A DNA stretch of 64,000 nt from Natronosalvus amylolyticus (GCF_024298845.1 NZ_CP101156.1:2294001-2358000), one strand, 5' to 3'; shown: positions 24,994-34,375, numbered from the stretch's first letter. A program made the numbers and translations. The notes: generated from the sequence alone by a model not told the origin.

Positions 24994-26525
24994 TTTACTC
25001 GCCCCCCCGTGACCAGAGCGTACAGCGCTTCGACGTCCGCCTGCGTTACGTCGTCGGGATCTCCACCCGAGAAATTGAACTTCTCGGAGTGTGCGGTGAA
25101 CACCTCGTCGTCGAGATGTTGGTGCATCGCCTGCACGTCGACGACGGTTGCCCGTCCGTCCCCGTTAATGTCCTCGAAAAGGCCATCCCCGTTCAGATCG
25201 TTAGGTGGCTTTTCAAACGGCCCGATCGGATCGGGCCGGGTGTCGAAGACTTGCAAGATTGGATAATCGCCGTCGGGTGCGAGCACCGTGGCCCACGTCT
25301 CCGTGAAATCTAGTTCTACCATCTCGAACTCCGCTGAGGCGCCTTGCATATCCGGCTGGTCGACACCGTACACCGTGCTCGAGCCACCGTCTTCGTCACC
25401 GATGCCCTGGTCGTTGCTCCAAGCGTTGTAGTACACGTTGACGATACTCGAGGTATTGAGCCCGGCAACCCCGCCACCGTCGAACGGGAAGTCGTCTGCC
25501 TGGCCCGCAGAATACGCCTGTTTGATCTCAGCGTCCCCCGTGTTTTCGCCCACCAGCGCCCCAACGTAGACATCGTCGTTGTTGGTGTTGCGAAATGCAG
25601 GTGAGAGCGCGAAGGATTTCTCGATCAGGCCCAAATCCGTATTGACGCCGACTAGCCCACCGAAACCGGATGCCCAATCCCTGGTGTTTGCTCTGTCACC
25701 CGTACTGTAGACATCGCTGTAGGCGTACGTGATCTCGCCAGTGTTGGTTCCTACCAGGCCACCGATGGACGAACCACCGCCCGAGACGGAGAAGCCATCG
25801 GCATACGATCTCGTGATCGTCCCAGTGTTTCGGCCGACCAGCCCACCCACGTGGTGTCCGCAGTTGACGCTCATCGACGAGTATGAATCCGAAATCGTCC
25901 CGTCGTTTTGACCGACGAGTCCACCGACACGTTCGGAATCGAACTGGCGCGAATCCGCCGTATCGATCTCGATCGTCCCACTCGCATAGCAGTTCACGAT
26001 ATCGCCACTCGAGCGACCAACGAGCGCTCCCACGTCAACCGTCGCGTCAATGTCGGCATCAGTGACACCGAGATTTTTGATCTCGCCGTCGGCAGAGCCG
26101 AACACGCCGATATCGAACTCGTTACCCGCGTCGGTTCGTTCGATGACCATATCTGCGATCTCGTGTCCGCTTCCATCGAGCGTCCCACTGAAATCACTGA
26201 TCGGATCCCACCCTTCCCCGTCGTTCGCCGTCTCGGATGCGTACTCGTCGTAGTCCACCGTATCCGAATCCAACGTTGTCGTCAGTACGAACGCACTGTC
26301 CGGATCCGACCGAACGCTATCGAGATCTGCCCACGTCTCGATCTCGTACGGATTGTCTTCACTTCCATCGCCGCCACTGGTGTCCGCTCGAGTGAGCCGG
26401 CTCACACCCACGAACAGACCCGTCAGTCCAACCCCAATCGTCGAGAGGGTCGCCCGCCTCGAGAAGTGTCGATTTCGTGTTTCTCGAGGAGACGAATCCG
26501 TGTCGTTCCCCTTTGGTAGAGACAT
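24990..26525 (-). CDS. Tat-exported GLUG-repeat protein with C-terminal dockerin-like domain
   Basis: 511 aa. The N-terminus has SRRATLSTIGVGLTGLF, a twin-arginine signal. Residues about 55-120 are a domain found before GLUG repeats, and about 130-400 carry at least six GLUG motifs (for example VGGLVGQNDGTISDSYSS). The C-terminus (about 440-505) is dockerin-like: a first calcium-loop segment DINGDGRATVVDVQAM with the Dx[DN]xDG pattern, and a second, weaker loop around NFSGGDPDDVTQADVEAL. There is no membrane anchor, so retention at the surface could rely on docking to the cohesin of the next gene, whose ATG overlaps this stop codon. A TATA box lies about 23-30 bases before the start, suggesting a leaderless mRNA for the two-gene operon. 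GLUG motif function is not known to me beyond occurrence in surface proteins. Confidence 0.88.
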   Translation of the reverse strand: MSLPKGNDTDSSPRETRNRHFSRRATLSTIGVGLTGLFVGVSRLTRADTSGGDGSEDNPYEIETWADLDSVRSDPDSAFVLTTTLDSDTVDYDEYASETANDGEGWDPISDFSGTLDGSGHEIADMVIERTDAGNEFDIGVFGSADGEIKNLGVTDADIDATVDVGALVGRSSGDIVNCYASGTIEIDTADSRQFDSERVGGLVGQNDGTISDSYSSMSVNCGHHVGGLVGRNTGTITRSYADGFSVSGGGSSIGGLVGTNTGEITYAYSDVYSTGDRANTRDWASGFGGLVGVNTDLGLIEKSFALSPAFRNTNNDDVYVGALVGENTGDAEIKQAYSAGQADDFPFDGGGVAGLNTSSIVNVYYNAWSNDQGIGDEDGGSSTVYGVDQPDMQGASAEFEMVELDFTETWATVLAPDGDYPILQVFDTRPDPIGPFEKPPNDLNGDGLFEDINGDGRATVVDVQAMHQHLDDEVFTAHSEKFNFSGGDPDDVTQADVEALYALVTGGRVK

Positions 26526-26547
26526 GTGAATGTCATTGAAGATATCA

Positions 26548-26555
26548 TATTTATA
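26548..26555 (-). promoter_or_regulatory. TATA box of the dockerin-cohesin operon
   Basis: Read on the minus strand, TATAAATA is centred about 26 bases before the ATG at 26525. With archaeal spacing the transcript would start at or next to the start codon, i.e. leaderless. Confidence 0.6.
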
Positions 26556-26574
26556 CTGAAAGGTGAGTAGAAAG

Positions 26575-26814
26575 TCAGTGCGTAGTTACCTCTGGGTAAT
26601 GTAGTAGCAGGGCAGCTTTCGTGGGTGGTTTGGTCTCGAGGATTCGTCGGCTATCGATGACAGGGGTGGACATCGCGTCGAATGCTTCGACCATGAAGGC
26701 GAACTCGTCGCAGTTGGTGACGACGAGTGTGCTTTCGCTTGCCTCGAGGACGGGCAGATCGGTTTCCATCCGGGTTCGAGGGTAGTCGACTATCGATTCG
26801 ACCGTTTGTATCAT
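26575..26814 (-). pseudogene. C-terminal remnant of a UDP-glucose 6-dehydrogenase
   Basis: 79 codons whose core (LEASESTLVVTNCDEF, then AFDAMSTPVIDSRRI) aligns with the C-terminal substrate-domain end of the UDP-glucose dehydrogenase encoded at 32983-34266 ([31 protein letters not shown]). The NAD-binding domain, catalytic Cys region and most of the protein are missing, and residues flanking the core are unrelated. It lies between two surface-protein genes, so it is a relic of an earlier duplicate or rearrangement rather than a functional gene. Confidence 0.7.
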
Positions 26815-26835
26815 TCATTGTGATGGGGAAGGAGG

Positions 26836-29022
26836 TCACTCGCTATTGTTTTCTTCCGTCTCATCCCCGTTTCCAGCGTCTGCAGATGACTCTTCACCAC
26901 CTTCTGGGCCGGGATCCGATTCTTCGTCGGGATCATCCGAATCGTCTGCGCTATCCGACGACTCGTCTGTATCTTCTTGTTCATCCGATCCGTTCGGATC
27001 CGTGGGTTCCTCTGTGTCGTCCGAATCATCTTGCCCGTTCGAATCCGAAGGGTCTTCTGTGTCTCCCTCATCTTGATCCCCAGGCTCGTCGGGTTCATCA
27101 TTCGGGTCGGTATCTTCGTCCTCAGGCTCGAGTTCATCATCTCCGTTGTCATCCGTGGCAAACACCGAAACCGTCGTTGAGGCGCTGTCATCGCTCGTTC
27201 TGACCGTAACCTCGAACGACACATCTTGTTCAACGGGATAGGTTGTATATCCCAGTTCGACGAGTTGCGTTGCCTCTCCAGCGACCGTCACCGACTGAGA
27301 ATCGACCACCTCACCGCCGACAACCAGTTCGAGGGTGTCCGTCTGCTCCGTCGTCGCGTTGTTGGCTAGATTCGCCACTACCAGCAGCTGTTCACCAGCC
27401 TCGACCGGGGCGTTCGTCTGATCGATGACGACCGTGAGTTCGCCATCGGGAGATCCGTTGTTGGCCTCGTCGTTCTCGTTTCCGTTTTCGGCCTCACTTC
27501 CGTTCTCGGTCGCTGCAGCGATCGATGACTCGAGCTGAAGGGTTCCCGCCGAATCGAACACGAAGACAGTATCACCCTCTTCGTTCCACACCTGTCGCTG
27601 GTATCCCCAGTACAGGGTGTCGGCCGTATTGGTACCCTGGCCCGTGACAATTGTCACGTCCGCCCCTGGCTCGAGGGTGAATCCGCTCGGAAAGTCGAAC
27701 GGAGATATATTGCTGGCAGGGATCCCATGCTCGTCTTCGATCCGCCAGCCGGTGAGGTCGAGTGGTTGTTCACCAGTGTTGCGTAGCGTGATGTATTCCT
27801 CCTGTGGGTCATCACCGAGAAGGGAATAATCGACGAGCTCGAGTGAGACGGGCGTTTCCGTTTCCGGATCTTCCGTGGCTGCGTCTCCATTCGTGGCTTC
27901 TGCTGTCGCCTCAGGGTCGCGATAAGCTGCGAGCAAACTCCGTTCTGCCTCGAGGTCGGTCACGATGGTACTCCAGGTGCTGCCATCGCTGGCGAGTGCC
28001 CCCCAACCGGGGCCGACGTCTTGTGATTCGGTCCAGATGATTTCCCCGTCGTCGATAACCGCAAACTCACTGTCAGAGCGATTGGCAACGAAAACCCGCA
28101 TCCCATCATACGAGACGCTGAGATCCGCTGCAGCCCACATGCCGATATCAGTCTCCCAGCGCACTTCGCCCGTCATCGACTCGAGCGCGGACAGTGTTCC
28201 ATCGGCACCCGAAGTGACGATCGTCTCCCCATCTCTGGACAGTTCGACCCACCCGCCGTAGTCGTCCGTCTCCCAGATGGGGTTTCCCTCGAGATCGAGG
28301 ACGATCGTCCGGCCGTCGTCCGTGCCCGCAACCACGATTTCGTGCTCGAGGGAGATGTCTACCGAAAGGACGTCTTCATCGTAGTCGTAACGCCACAGTT
28401 CGGCCCCACTGTCGTCGAACAGTCGGACACCTGGTTGGCCCGTGGGTTCGGTTCCTTCTTCCCAGTAGTGGGCTGTGGCGACCGCGACGTATTCCTCAGC
28501 GATTGCAACCGCATACCCGACTGCATCCTCGAGCACCGACGACCACAGTACGGTTCCCTCGTCGTCCGCAACGCCGACACTGCCGACGGTGTCGTGGGGA
28601 TATGTGACCGACGCCATCGCGGTCCCATCGGACGTCGCATCGATATCCCAGAGGCCGGGATGTTCGATGAGCGGGCCATCGCCAGTCTCGAGATCCAGCG
28701 GACCGAACACGTCGGCATCCATCCAGGCGACGATGACGGTTTCGGGCTCGCGAACGAGCAGATGACTGATGGAGCGATCGACGATGAGCGGGATTAGCTG
28801 GCCGTCGCGCTCGTCATCGTAGACCATCACGTTTCCGTCGTCGAATCCGTACACCACGATATCCCCTAATGTCGAGACTCCGGTGGTGAGCCCCGGTTCG
28901 TCGTGCGTGTCTTCAAGGATCTGTTCGACACCGTCCTGGGAAGCAACTGCGTGACGCCCTCGTGCCGTGACACCCACAGCCAACAGGCTCGCCCCCGCTT
29001 CCATGAGGTCTCTCCGACGCAT
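26836..29022 (-). CDS. Tat-exported beta-propeller protein with lamin-tail (LTD) and CARDB domains
   Basis: About 728 aa from ATG 29022; a GTG at 29037 is an alternative, but the ATG begins a classic Tat signal (MRRRDLMEAGASLLAVG). Residues about 30-370 form a PQQ/WD-like propeller (recurrent GxxWxxD blades, GADGTLSALESMTGEVRWET). Residues about 390-500 match a lamin-tail domain (EEYITLRNTGEQPLDLTGW, LEPGADVTIVTG), about 545-635 a CARDB domain, and the rest is a long D/E/S/N/P-rich tail with no PGF-CTERM or membrane helix, so it is probably secreted or held non-covalently. LTD domains in prokaryotes occur in secreted nucleases and adhesins (family knowledge). No catalytic motif seen. Divergent from the hydrolase gene at 29333 with a 295-bp spacer lacking any gene I can support. 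Confidence 0.85.
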   Translation of the reverse strand: MRRRDLMEAGASLLAVGVTARGRHAVASQDGVEQILEDTHDEPGLTTGVSTLGDIVVYGFDDGNVMVYDDERDGQLIPLIVDRSISHLLVREPETVIVAWMDADVFGPLDLETGDGPLIEHPGLWDIDATSDGTAMASVTYPHDTVGSVGVADDEGTVLWSSVLEDAVGYAVAIAEEYVAVATAHYWEEGTEPTGQPGVRLFDDSGAELWRYDYDEDVLSVDISLEHEIVVAGTDDGRTIVLDLEGNPIWETDDYGGWVELSRDGETIVTSGADGTLSALESMTGEVRWETDIGMWAAADLSVSYDGMRVFVANRSDSEFAVIDDGEIIWTESQDVGPGWGALASDGSTWSTIVTDLEAERSLLAAYRDPEATAEATNGDAATEDPETETPVSLELVDYSLLGDDPQEEYITLRNTGEQPLDLTGWRIEDEHGIPASNISPFDFPSGFTLEPGADVTIVTGQGTNTADTLYWGYQRQVWNEEGDTVFVFDSAGTLQLESSIAAATENGSEAENGNENDEANNGSPDGELTVVIDQTNAPVEAGEQLLVVANLANNATTEQTDTLELVVGGEVVDSQSVTVAGEATQLVELGYTTYPVEQDVSFEVTVRTSDDSASTTVSVFATDDNGDDELEPEDEDTDPNDEPDEPGDQDEGDTEDPSDSNGQDDSDDTEEPTDPNGSDEQEDTDESSDSADDSDDPDEESDPGPEGGEESSADAGNGDETEENNSE

Positions 29023-29332
29023 ACTCGAGGCTACCACAGATGCCGTGAAAATAACGTATTCACACTGGGCCTGACGGTTTGCTGAATTGGCCTTAGCGAA
29101 GACTGGTTTTTAGGTCTCGAGACAGGTATGGTTGATGTTTTGGCTCGAGTTCGCCATCCAGAGCCAATCGATTGGGAAAATACTAGCAGACCACCACAAT
29201 TAAGTGACGGCGAGCGAACCGTTGTTCAATGGTTAGTAATTTGTCTATTTCTGGCGAGGCTCTCACAGAGGCGCATAATGCGAGAGGACCCGACGGTGAA
29301 TACGTACTCGAGCGAAACACTCGGAGGGGTCG

Positions 29333-32300
29333 ATGATTGGGGTCGATCTCAGCCGTCGAGACGTGTTACGATCAGGTCTTCTGGGGACCGTCGGCGCGGC
29401 CAGCGGTGTGATCGGAACGGCTACCGGCACCGAATCGGCTGGTAGCACGGGGATGGATGTCACCTTGATCCCGGCTGATGGCGATTTTGGATTCAACTAT
29501 CCGTACTATCTGTACGCGCCTGCCGTGGAAGACGCGTTCGACCGACCGATTCTCGTCGAGCCGAACAACACCGGGAGATCCACGAACAACTTCGACGCAC
29601 ACCGTGAGTCTGCTGAGCGATTGATCGAACACGGGACCCCCAGGCGGATCGGTGACGAACTTCGTGTGCCGGTTCTCGTTCCGGTCTTTCCGCGCCCGTC
29701 CTCGAGTCCGGTCGATTGGCAACACTACGTCCATGCGCTCGATGCCGAGACGATGCAGATCGATTCCGGCGATCTCGAGCGCGTAGACGAACAGCTCTTG
29801 CGCATGGTCGAGCACGCGCGAGAACGCCTTTCAGAACGGTCCTATCCCGTCGGCGAAGACATGATCATGAACGGCTTTTCGGCGTCGGGGACCTTCGTCA
29901 ATCGCTTCACCGCCCTCCATCCCGATCGCGTCCGGTCGGTGACTGCCGGCGGTATCAACGGCACCGCAACCTTGCCCCTCGAGGAGGCTGCGGGACGGAC
30001 GGTAGATTTCCCAATCGGTATCGCCGACCTCGAGTCACTCACCGGCGAGGCGTTCGACCGTGACCAGTGGCAGGCCGTCGACCAACTGGTCTACATGGGT
30101 GGGGACGACGAGAACGATACGATCCCCTACGACGATGCCTGGAATTCGGGCCAACGCGAGATCGCCCTCGAGGTGTACGGCGAGCACATGCAAAACGACC
30201 GGATGCCCTACTGCAAGTCGGTCTACGAAGAGGCTGGTGCGACCGGTCGGGTCGAGGTCTACCCCAATATTGGGCACCGCCCCGTCACCGAGGAACTCAT
30301 CGCGTTCCACCGGAAACACGTCGTCCCCCAGTTCGTCGGGTTCGCCGAGCCGCCGGCGATCGGCGAGGAGACGGTAACCGTTCTCGCACGAGCCCAGGAT
30401 ACCCAGGCGTACGAACTGCGCGTTTTCAGTGACGAACGCGGCGAACTCACAGATGCTGTGCGGGAATTCGACCCTGCTGTGGACGACCACGTGCAAGTCC
30501 AGTTGGCGACGCCGCTCGCTGACGGCGAAGACGTGACCGTCGGCCTGTTCGAGCCCGGGAGTGCCAATCAGGGGGCAGCGCTAGCGTCGGAGACCGCCAC
30601 CGTCCACGGGAAGGTAGCGTTCGTCGAGACGCCGGTCGCCGGAGACGAGACGGTGACGATAGCGTACGATCTCTCGACGGTGTATCCGGTTCGAGAGCAG
30701 GCAACGCTCCGTCTCGACACCGAACAGGGCGGAGCAAGCGAGCTGACAGCACTCGAGCCAGGTACCAACGAGACGGTCACCCTCCCTCTCGAGGCAGACG
30801 AACACGGGGTCCCGCTCGAGCAAGGACGGGAGGTGACTGCAACAATCGTCGATGCCGACCCACAGGGTCTCGATCCGGTGGCGACCGACACGAGAACGAT
30901 CGGGGCACCAGCCGAGCCAGCGCTGTCGATCGATGTTGACGTCGAGCGGGCCGTGCTGGCTGGTGAGGCTGTTACTGTCGAGATCGCTGTTCGGGTGATC
31001 GGGGGCGATTCGGACGACCTGACTGATCTTCCGATCGAGTGTGCGGTTGAGGGCGATGTCGTCGACACGGTGACGGTCTCACCATCGGTCGGGGAGACGG
31101 AAACGATCGCTCTCAGCGTTCCCACCGATGGATACGACCGAGACGAACTGACGGTCAGCGCCACCTGGGGAGAAACGACCGACGAGGAGACGGTTATCCT
31201 CGCCACTCAGCCCGCAAATGGGGACGGAAGCGCTGGTGATCCATACCGGATCACCGACGGAACCGAACTCGCGTACGTTGACTTCGATCTTTCCGCCCAC
31301 TTCGAACTCGCCGAAGATATCGACCTCTCCGGATTCGAGCGGTTCGTTCGGATCGGGAGTCTTCGAGAGCCGTTTTCCGGAACCTTCGATGGCCGACAAC
31401 ACGAGATCACCGGAGTCCATATCGAGGAATCCGTCGATCAGTTCGAAGGGATCGGGCTGTTCGGCAACCTCATTGGGGGCTCGATCGAAAACGTCCACCT
31501 CGTAGACGTACACGTGACCGGTGACGATTTCGTCGGCGGCGCCGTCGGGATGGCCCAGGCACCCGCAGAGATTTCCCGCGTCACCGTCTCCGGAACCGTC
31601 GTCGGCGGGGACAACGTCGGCGGGATCATCGGCGGGACCTCCACCGGCGAGGACGGCGAAGACGTCGTCATCTCCGAGACCGCTTCGGACGCGAGTGTGC
31701 AGGGAGAACGAAAGGTTGGGGGCATCATGGGTCAATCCTCCGGTGACCGCATCACGAACTCCTATGCGAGTGGTTCGGTCAGTGGACATCGCGACGTCGC
31801 CGGCGTGCTCGGACTCAACGTCTTCGGCGGGGTTGTCAGCACGTCTTACGCCAGCGCCACACTCGAGGGTGATGGCGGGGGACTCGTCGCGAATAATCCG
31901 GAGGGCAGCGTCACCGACTCCTACTGGGACGTCGACGCGACAGGAATATCGATCTCTGATGGCGGTGCCACGGGGTTGCGCACTGAGGAGATGACCGGTG
32001 ACGATGTCGTGACTACGCTGTCGGGCTTTGACTTCGAAGAAACGTGGGCGGTGACCGACGAGTATCCCGTACTTGCATGGGAGCATGCCTTCTCAATCCA
32101 ACAACTTTCGGAGTTGGATACACACGTCGTCGGCGAACCAGTTGAGGTGACGGTCACCGTGGCCAACACCGGGCCAACGGCGATTGAAGAAACCCTCGAG
32201 TTCCGGTTCGCTGGCGAGGTCGTCGAGCGCCGACCGATCTCGTTGGATGCAGACGAGTCGACTACCCTCGAGTTCGAAGCCGATACCGACGGCCTCGAGA

Positions 32301-32881
32301 GAGGCGTACACGAGTACGGCGTGGCCCACCGCACGGCCAGCGTCACCCTCATCGACGCGGATAGCCCAGTGTTCGAACTCACCGACGTTGCCTTCCTCGA
32401 ATCCGTCGAGAAAGATACCGAGCCATCCCTCTCAGTGACGATTCGGAACCTGGGGGTAGCTGATGAGCAAGCAGTCGTCGTCAGGGTGACCGACGACTCG
32501 GGAGACACCGTACTGAGCGACAGGCTGATTGAAGCCTCACTCGAGAGTGGCGAGTACCTCGAGCGGACGTTCTTCCTCGACACGGCAGAACTCTCAATTG
32601 GGGAGTACGAACTCACCGTCGAAACGGACGATGACGACTATACACGCACGTTTGAGGTTCAAGACACCAGTGACGACGATGCGGAGACGTCGTACGATGA
32701 CAGTGTGACCAGGCCAGACGACAGCGTGACCCAGGATGATGACAGCGGTTCTCGGGATGTTTCCGAGGCAGACGACCAGACCGGATTTGGATTCGGAAGT
32801 GCCCTCGCAGGGATCGCTGGAGTTGGCTATCTGCTCAAACGACGAATGAGTTCTGCTACCGATCAGGAGAACGAGTCGTGA
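29333..32881 (+). CDS. Tat-exported alpha/beta-hydrolase fused to CARDB-like domains and GLUG repeats
   Basis: 1182 aa. The Tat signal (LSRRDVLRSGLLGTVG) starts at residue 6. An alpha/beta-hydrolase domain (about 40-335) shows the nucleophile elbow GFSASG (Ser about 183) and a late His in NIGHRPV (about 315), consistent with an esterase or feruloyl-esterase-like PHB depolymerase relative; the acidic triad member is not certain. Beta-sandwich domains of CARDB type follow (about 340-620), then a GLUG region (about 624-917) paralogous to those in the 511-aa and 1743-aa proteins, two more CARDB domains, a D/S-rich linker and a C-terminal helix preceded by TGFGFG and followed by LLKRRM. The latter resembles PGF-CTERM with Thr instead of Pro. 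A surface-anchored esterase acting on polymer or glycan is inferred; the substrate is unknown. Confidence 0.85.
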   Translation: MIGVDLSRRDVLRSGLLGTVGAASGVIGTATGTESAGSTGMDVTLIPADGDFGFNYPYYLYAPAVEDAFDRPILVEPNNTGRSTNNFDAHRESAERLIEHGTPRRIGDELRVPVLVPVFPRPSSSPVDWQHYVHALDAETMQIDSGDLERVDEQLLRMVEHARERLSERSYPVGEDMIMNGFSASGTFVNRFTALHPDRVRSVTAGGINGTATLPLEEAAGRTVDFPIGIADLESLTGEAFDRDQWQAVDQLVYMGGDDENDTIPYDDAWNSGQREIALEVYGEHMQNDRMPYCKSVYEEAGATGRVEVYPNIGHRPVTEELIAFHRKHVVPQFVGFAEPPAIGEETVTVLARAQDTQAYELRVFSDERGELTDAVREFDPAVDDHVQVQLATPLADGEDVTVGLFEPGSANQGAALASETATVHGKVAFVETPVAGDETVTIAYDLSTVYPVREQATLRLDTEQGGASELTALEPGTNETVTLPLEADEHGVPLEQGREVTATIVDADPQGLDPVATDTRTIGAPAEPALSIDVDVERAVLAGEAVTVEIAVRVIGGDSDDLTDLPIECAVEGDVVDTVTVSPSVGETETIALSVPTDGYDRDELTVSATWGETTDEETVILATQPANGDGSAGDPYRITDGTELAYVDFDLSAHFELAEDIDLSGFERFVRIGSLREPFSGTFDGRQHEITGVHIEESVDQFEGIGLFGNLIGGSIENVHLVDVHVTGDDFVGGAVGMAQAPAEISRVTVSGTVVGGDNVGGIIGGTSTGEDGEDVVISETASDASVQGERKVGGIMGQSSGDRITNSYASGSVSGHRDVAGVLGLNVFGGVVSTSYASATLEGDGGGLVANNPEGSVTDSYWDVDATGISISDGGATGLRTEEMTGDDVVTTLSGFDFEETWAVTDEYPVLAWEHAFSIQQLSELDTHVVGEPVEVTVTVANTGPTAIEETLEFRFAGEVVERRPISLDADESTTLEFEADTDGLERGVHEYGVAHRTASVTLIDADSPVFELTDVAFLESVEKDTEPSLSVTIRNLGVADEQAVVVRVTDDSGDTVLSDRLIEASLESGEYLERTFFLDTAELSIGEYELTVETDDDDYTRTFEVQDTSDDDAETSYDDSVTRPDDSVTQDDDSGSRDVSEADDQTGFGFGSALAGIAGVGYLLKRRMSSATDQENES

Positions 32882-32893
32882 TCGGTACACGTG

Positions 32894-32899
32894 TTTTTT
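32894..32899 (+). terminator. T6 tract after the hydrolase/GLUG gene
   Basis: Oligo-T run 13 bases after the stop codon, suited to archaeal termination. Confidence 0.45.
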
Positions 32900-32982
32900 G
32901 ATGCACCAGCGGTTGTATGGCCCTTCGCAGTGGTTTAGATAGTTTTGTTGGGAAGGGTGCTCGAGACACCGCCCTATGGTCG

Positions 32983-34266
32983 TTACCAGGTCAACCCTTC
33001 GTAGATAATTCCGTCTCGAGGCTCGACGATTCGTCGCCCATCGACGATGATCGGGGTGGCCATCGCGTCGAATTCGTTGTCCAGAGTGGAGAACTCGTCC
33101 CAATCCGTGACGACGAGTGCGCCTTCGCTACCCTCGAGGGCGGCTTCGGCGGAGTTAGTGTATTCTACGTCCGGAAAGCGCTCACGCATCGGCTCGGTAG
33201 CGACCGGGTCGTAGGCGACGACGTCTGCACCTGCTTTCTGGAGGGATTCGAGGATCGGGATTGCTCGCGAGTTCCTGATATCGTCTGTCCGTGGTTTGAA
33301 CGCCAGTCCAAGGACTGCGATTCGCGCACCTTCGAGGTCGACGTGGCTCTCGAGGAGATTGAGCAAGCGTTCGGGTTGGCGCTCGTTGATCTCGACAGCG
33401 GCCTCGAGCAGGGCTGGGTCGTACCCGTGCTGGGTGGCAGCGGCGATGATGGCCGCGACATCTTTCGGGAAACAGGAACCGCCCCAGCCGACGCCGCTCC
33501 GCAGGAACTGTTCTGAGATGCGATCATCGAGACCGATGGCGTCCATCACCTCGTAGGCGTCGAGACCAAACTCCTTACAGATGTTCCCGAGGTCGTTGAC
33601 CAGGCTGATCTTCGAGGCAAGAAAGGCGTTGTTGGCGTACTTGATCATCGAGGCAGTCGCTGGATCGGTCTCGACTATTGGTATCGATTGTTCCTCGAGC
33701 AGGGGCTCGAAGACCAACTGGAGTTGTTCGGTTGCCCACTCAGAGTTCGTCCCAAAGACCAGTTTGTCCGGATTCTGGAAGTCTGCGACGGCGCTTCCCT
33801 CCCGGAGGAACTCGGGGTTCATGCCCATTTCAACCTGGTCGTTGTTTGCACCGCGTTGGAGCGCTGGCTCGAGTGTATCTTCGATGCTCATCGGCGTCAC
33901 CGTACTCTTGATGATCACGAGATGCCGGTTGGCTTTGTCGGAGAGGGCTTAGCCCGTTGCTTCGGCGGCCGCCTCGAATGCGCTCAAATCGATGCTCCCA
34001 TCGGAGTTCGAGGGTGTGCCGATGGCGAGAAACGTCACGTCAGAGTCCGGGATCGGGTCATAGGACGTTGTGGCCTCGAGTGCGTGTTGGGTGTGAATCT
34101 CGAGGAGGGTGTCTAATCCAGGTTCGTCGATGGGGGCGGTGCCGTTATTGATCGACTCGACGATGGTCTCGTCGATATCGATGGCCGTGACTTCGTGGCC
34201 GAGATCAGCAAAACAGGCCGCCATTGTCGTCCCAACATAGCCGCTTCCTATGACCGTAATGTGCAT
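32983..34266 (-). pseudogene. aglM: UDP-glucose 6-dehydrogenase interrupted by an in-frame TAA
   Basis: Read through, this is a full-length (about 427-codon) UDP-glucose/UDP-sugar 6-dehydrogenase oxidising UDP-glucose to UDP-glucuronate for surface glycans; the haloarchaeal representative is AglM. The first 105 codons hold the NAD-binding motif GSGYVG; a TAA at 33949-33951 then stops translation where the family has Glu or similar, and the same frame continues with the middle and C-terminal domains, including [10 protein letters not shown] and the catalytic-Cys motif GGSCFPKD. There is no frameshift. A GTG at 33918 might allow reinitiation of a 311-aa piece lacking the Rossmann N-terminus. 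A one-base change (GAA to TAA) or a sequencing error explains it. It is divergent from the nucleotidyltransferase gene at 34376. Confidence 0.88.
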
Positions 34267-34375
34267 TGGGTGCGTCGTGTTGCTGTGGTGCGATGAACGT
34301 TTTGGTATTCATACAGGTGATGATACATTGATAAGCCAGAAAGTTATTGTATGGTGAGTTAACAGATATTATCTG

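Noticed and set aside
29128-29445. 105-aa frame in the spacer before the hydrolase gene
   Set aside because: Runs out of frame into the Tat-signal start of the real gene and shows no domain.
33949-33951. Stop-codon recoding in the UDP-glucose dehydrogenase
   Set aside because: The codon is TAA; known archaeal recoding uses TAG (pyrrolysine) or TGA (selenocysteine), so mutation or sequencing error is more likely.
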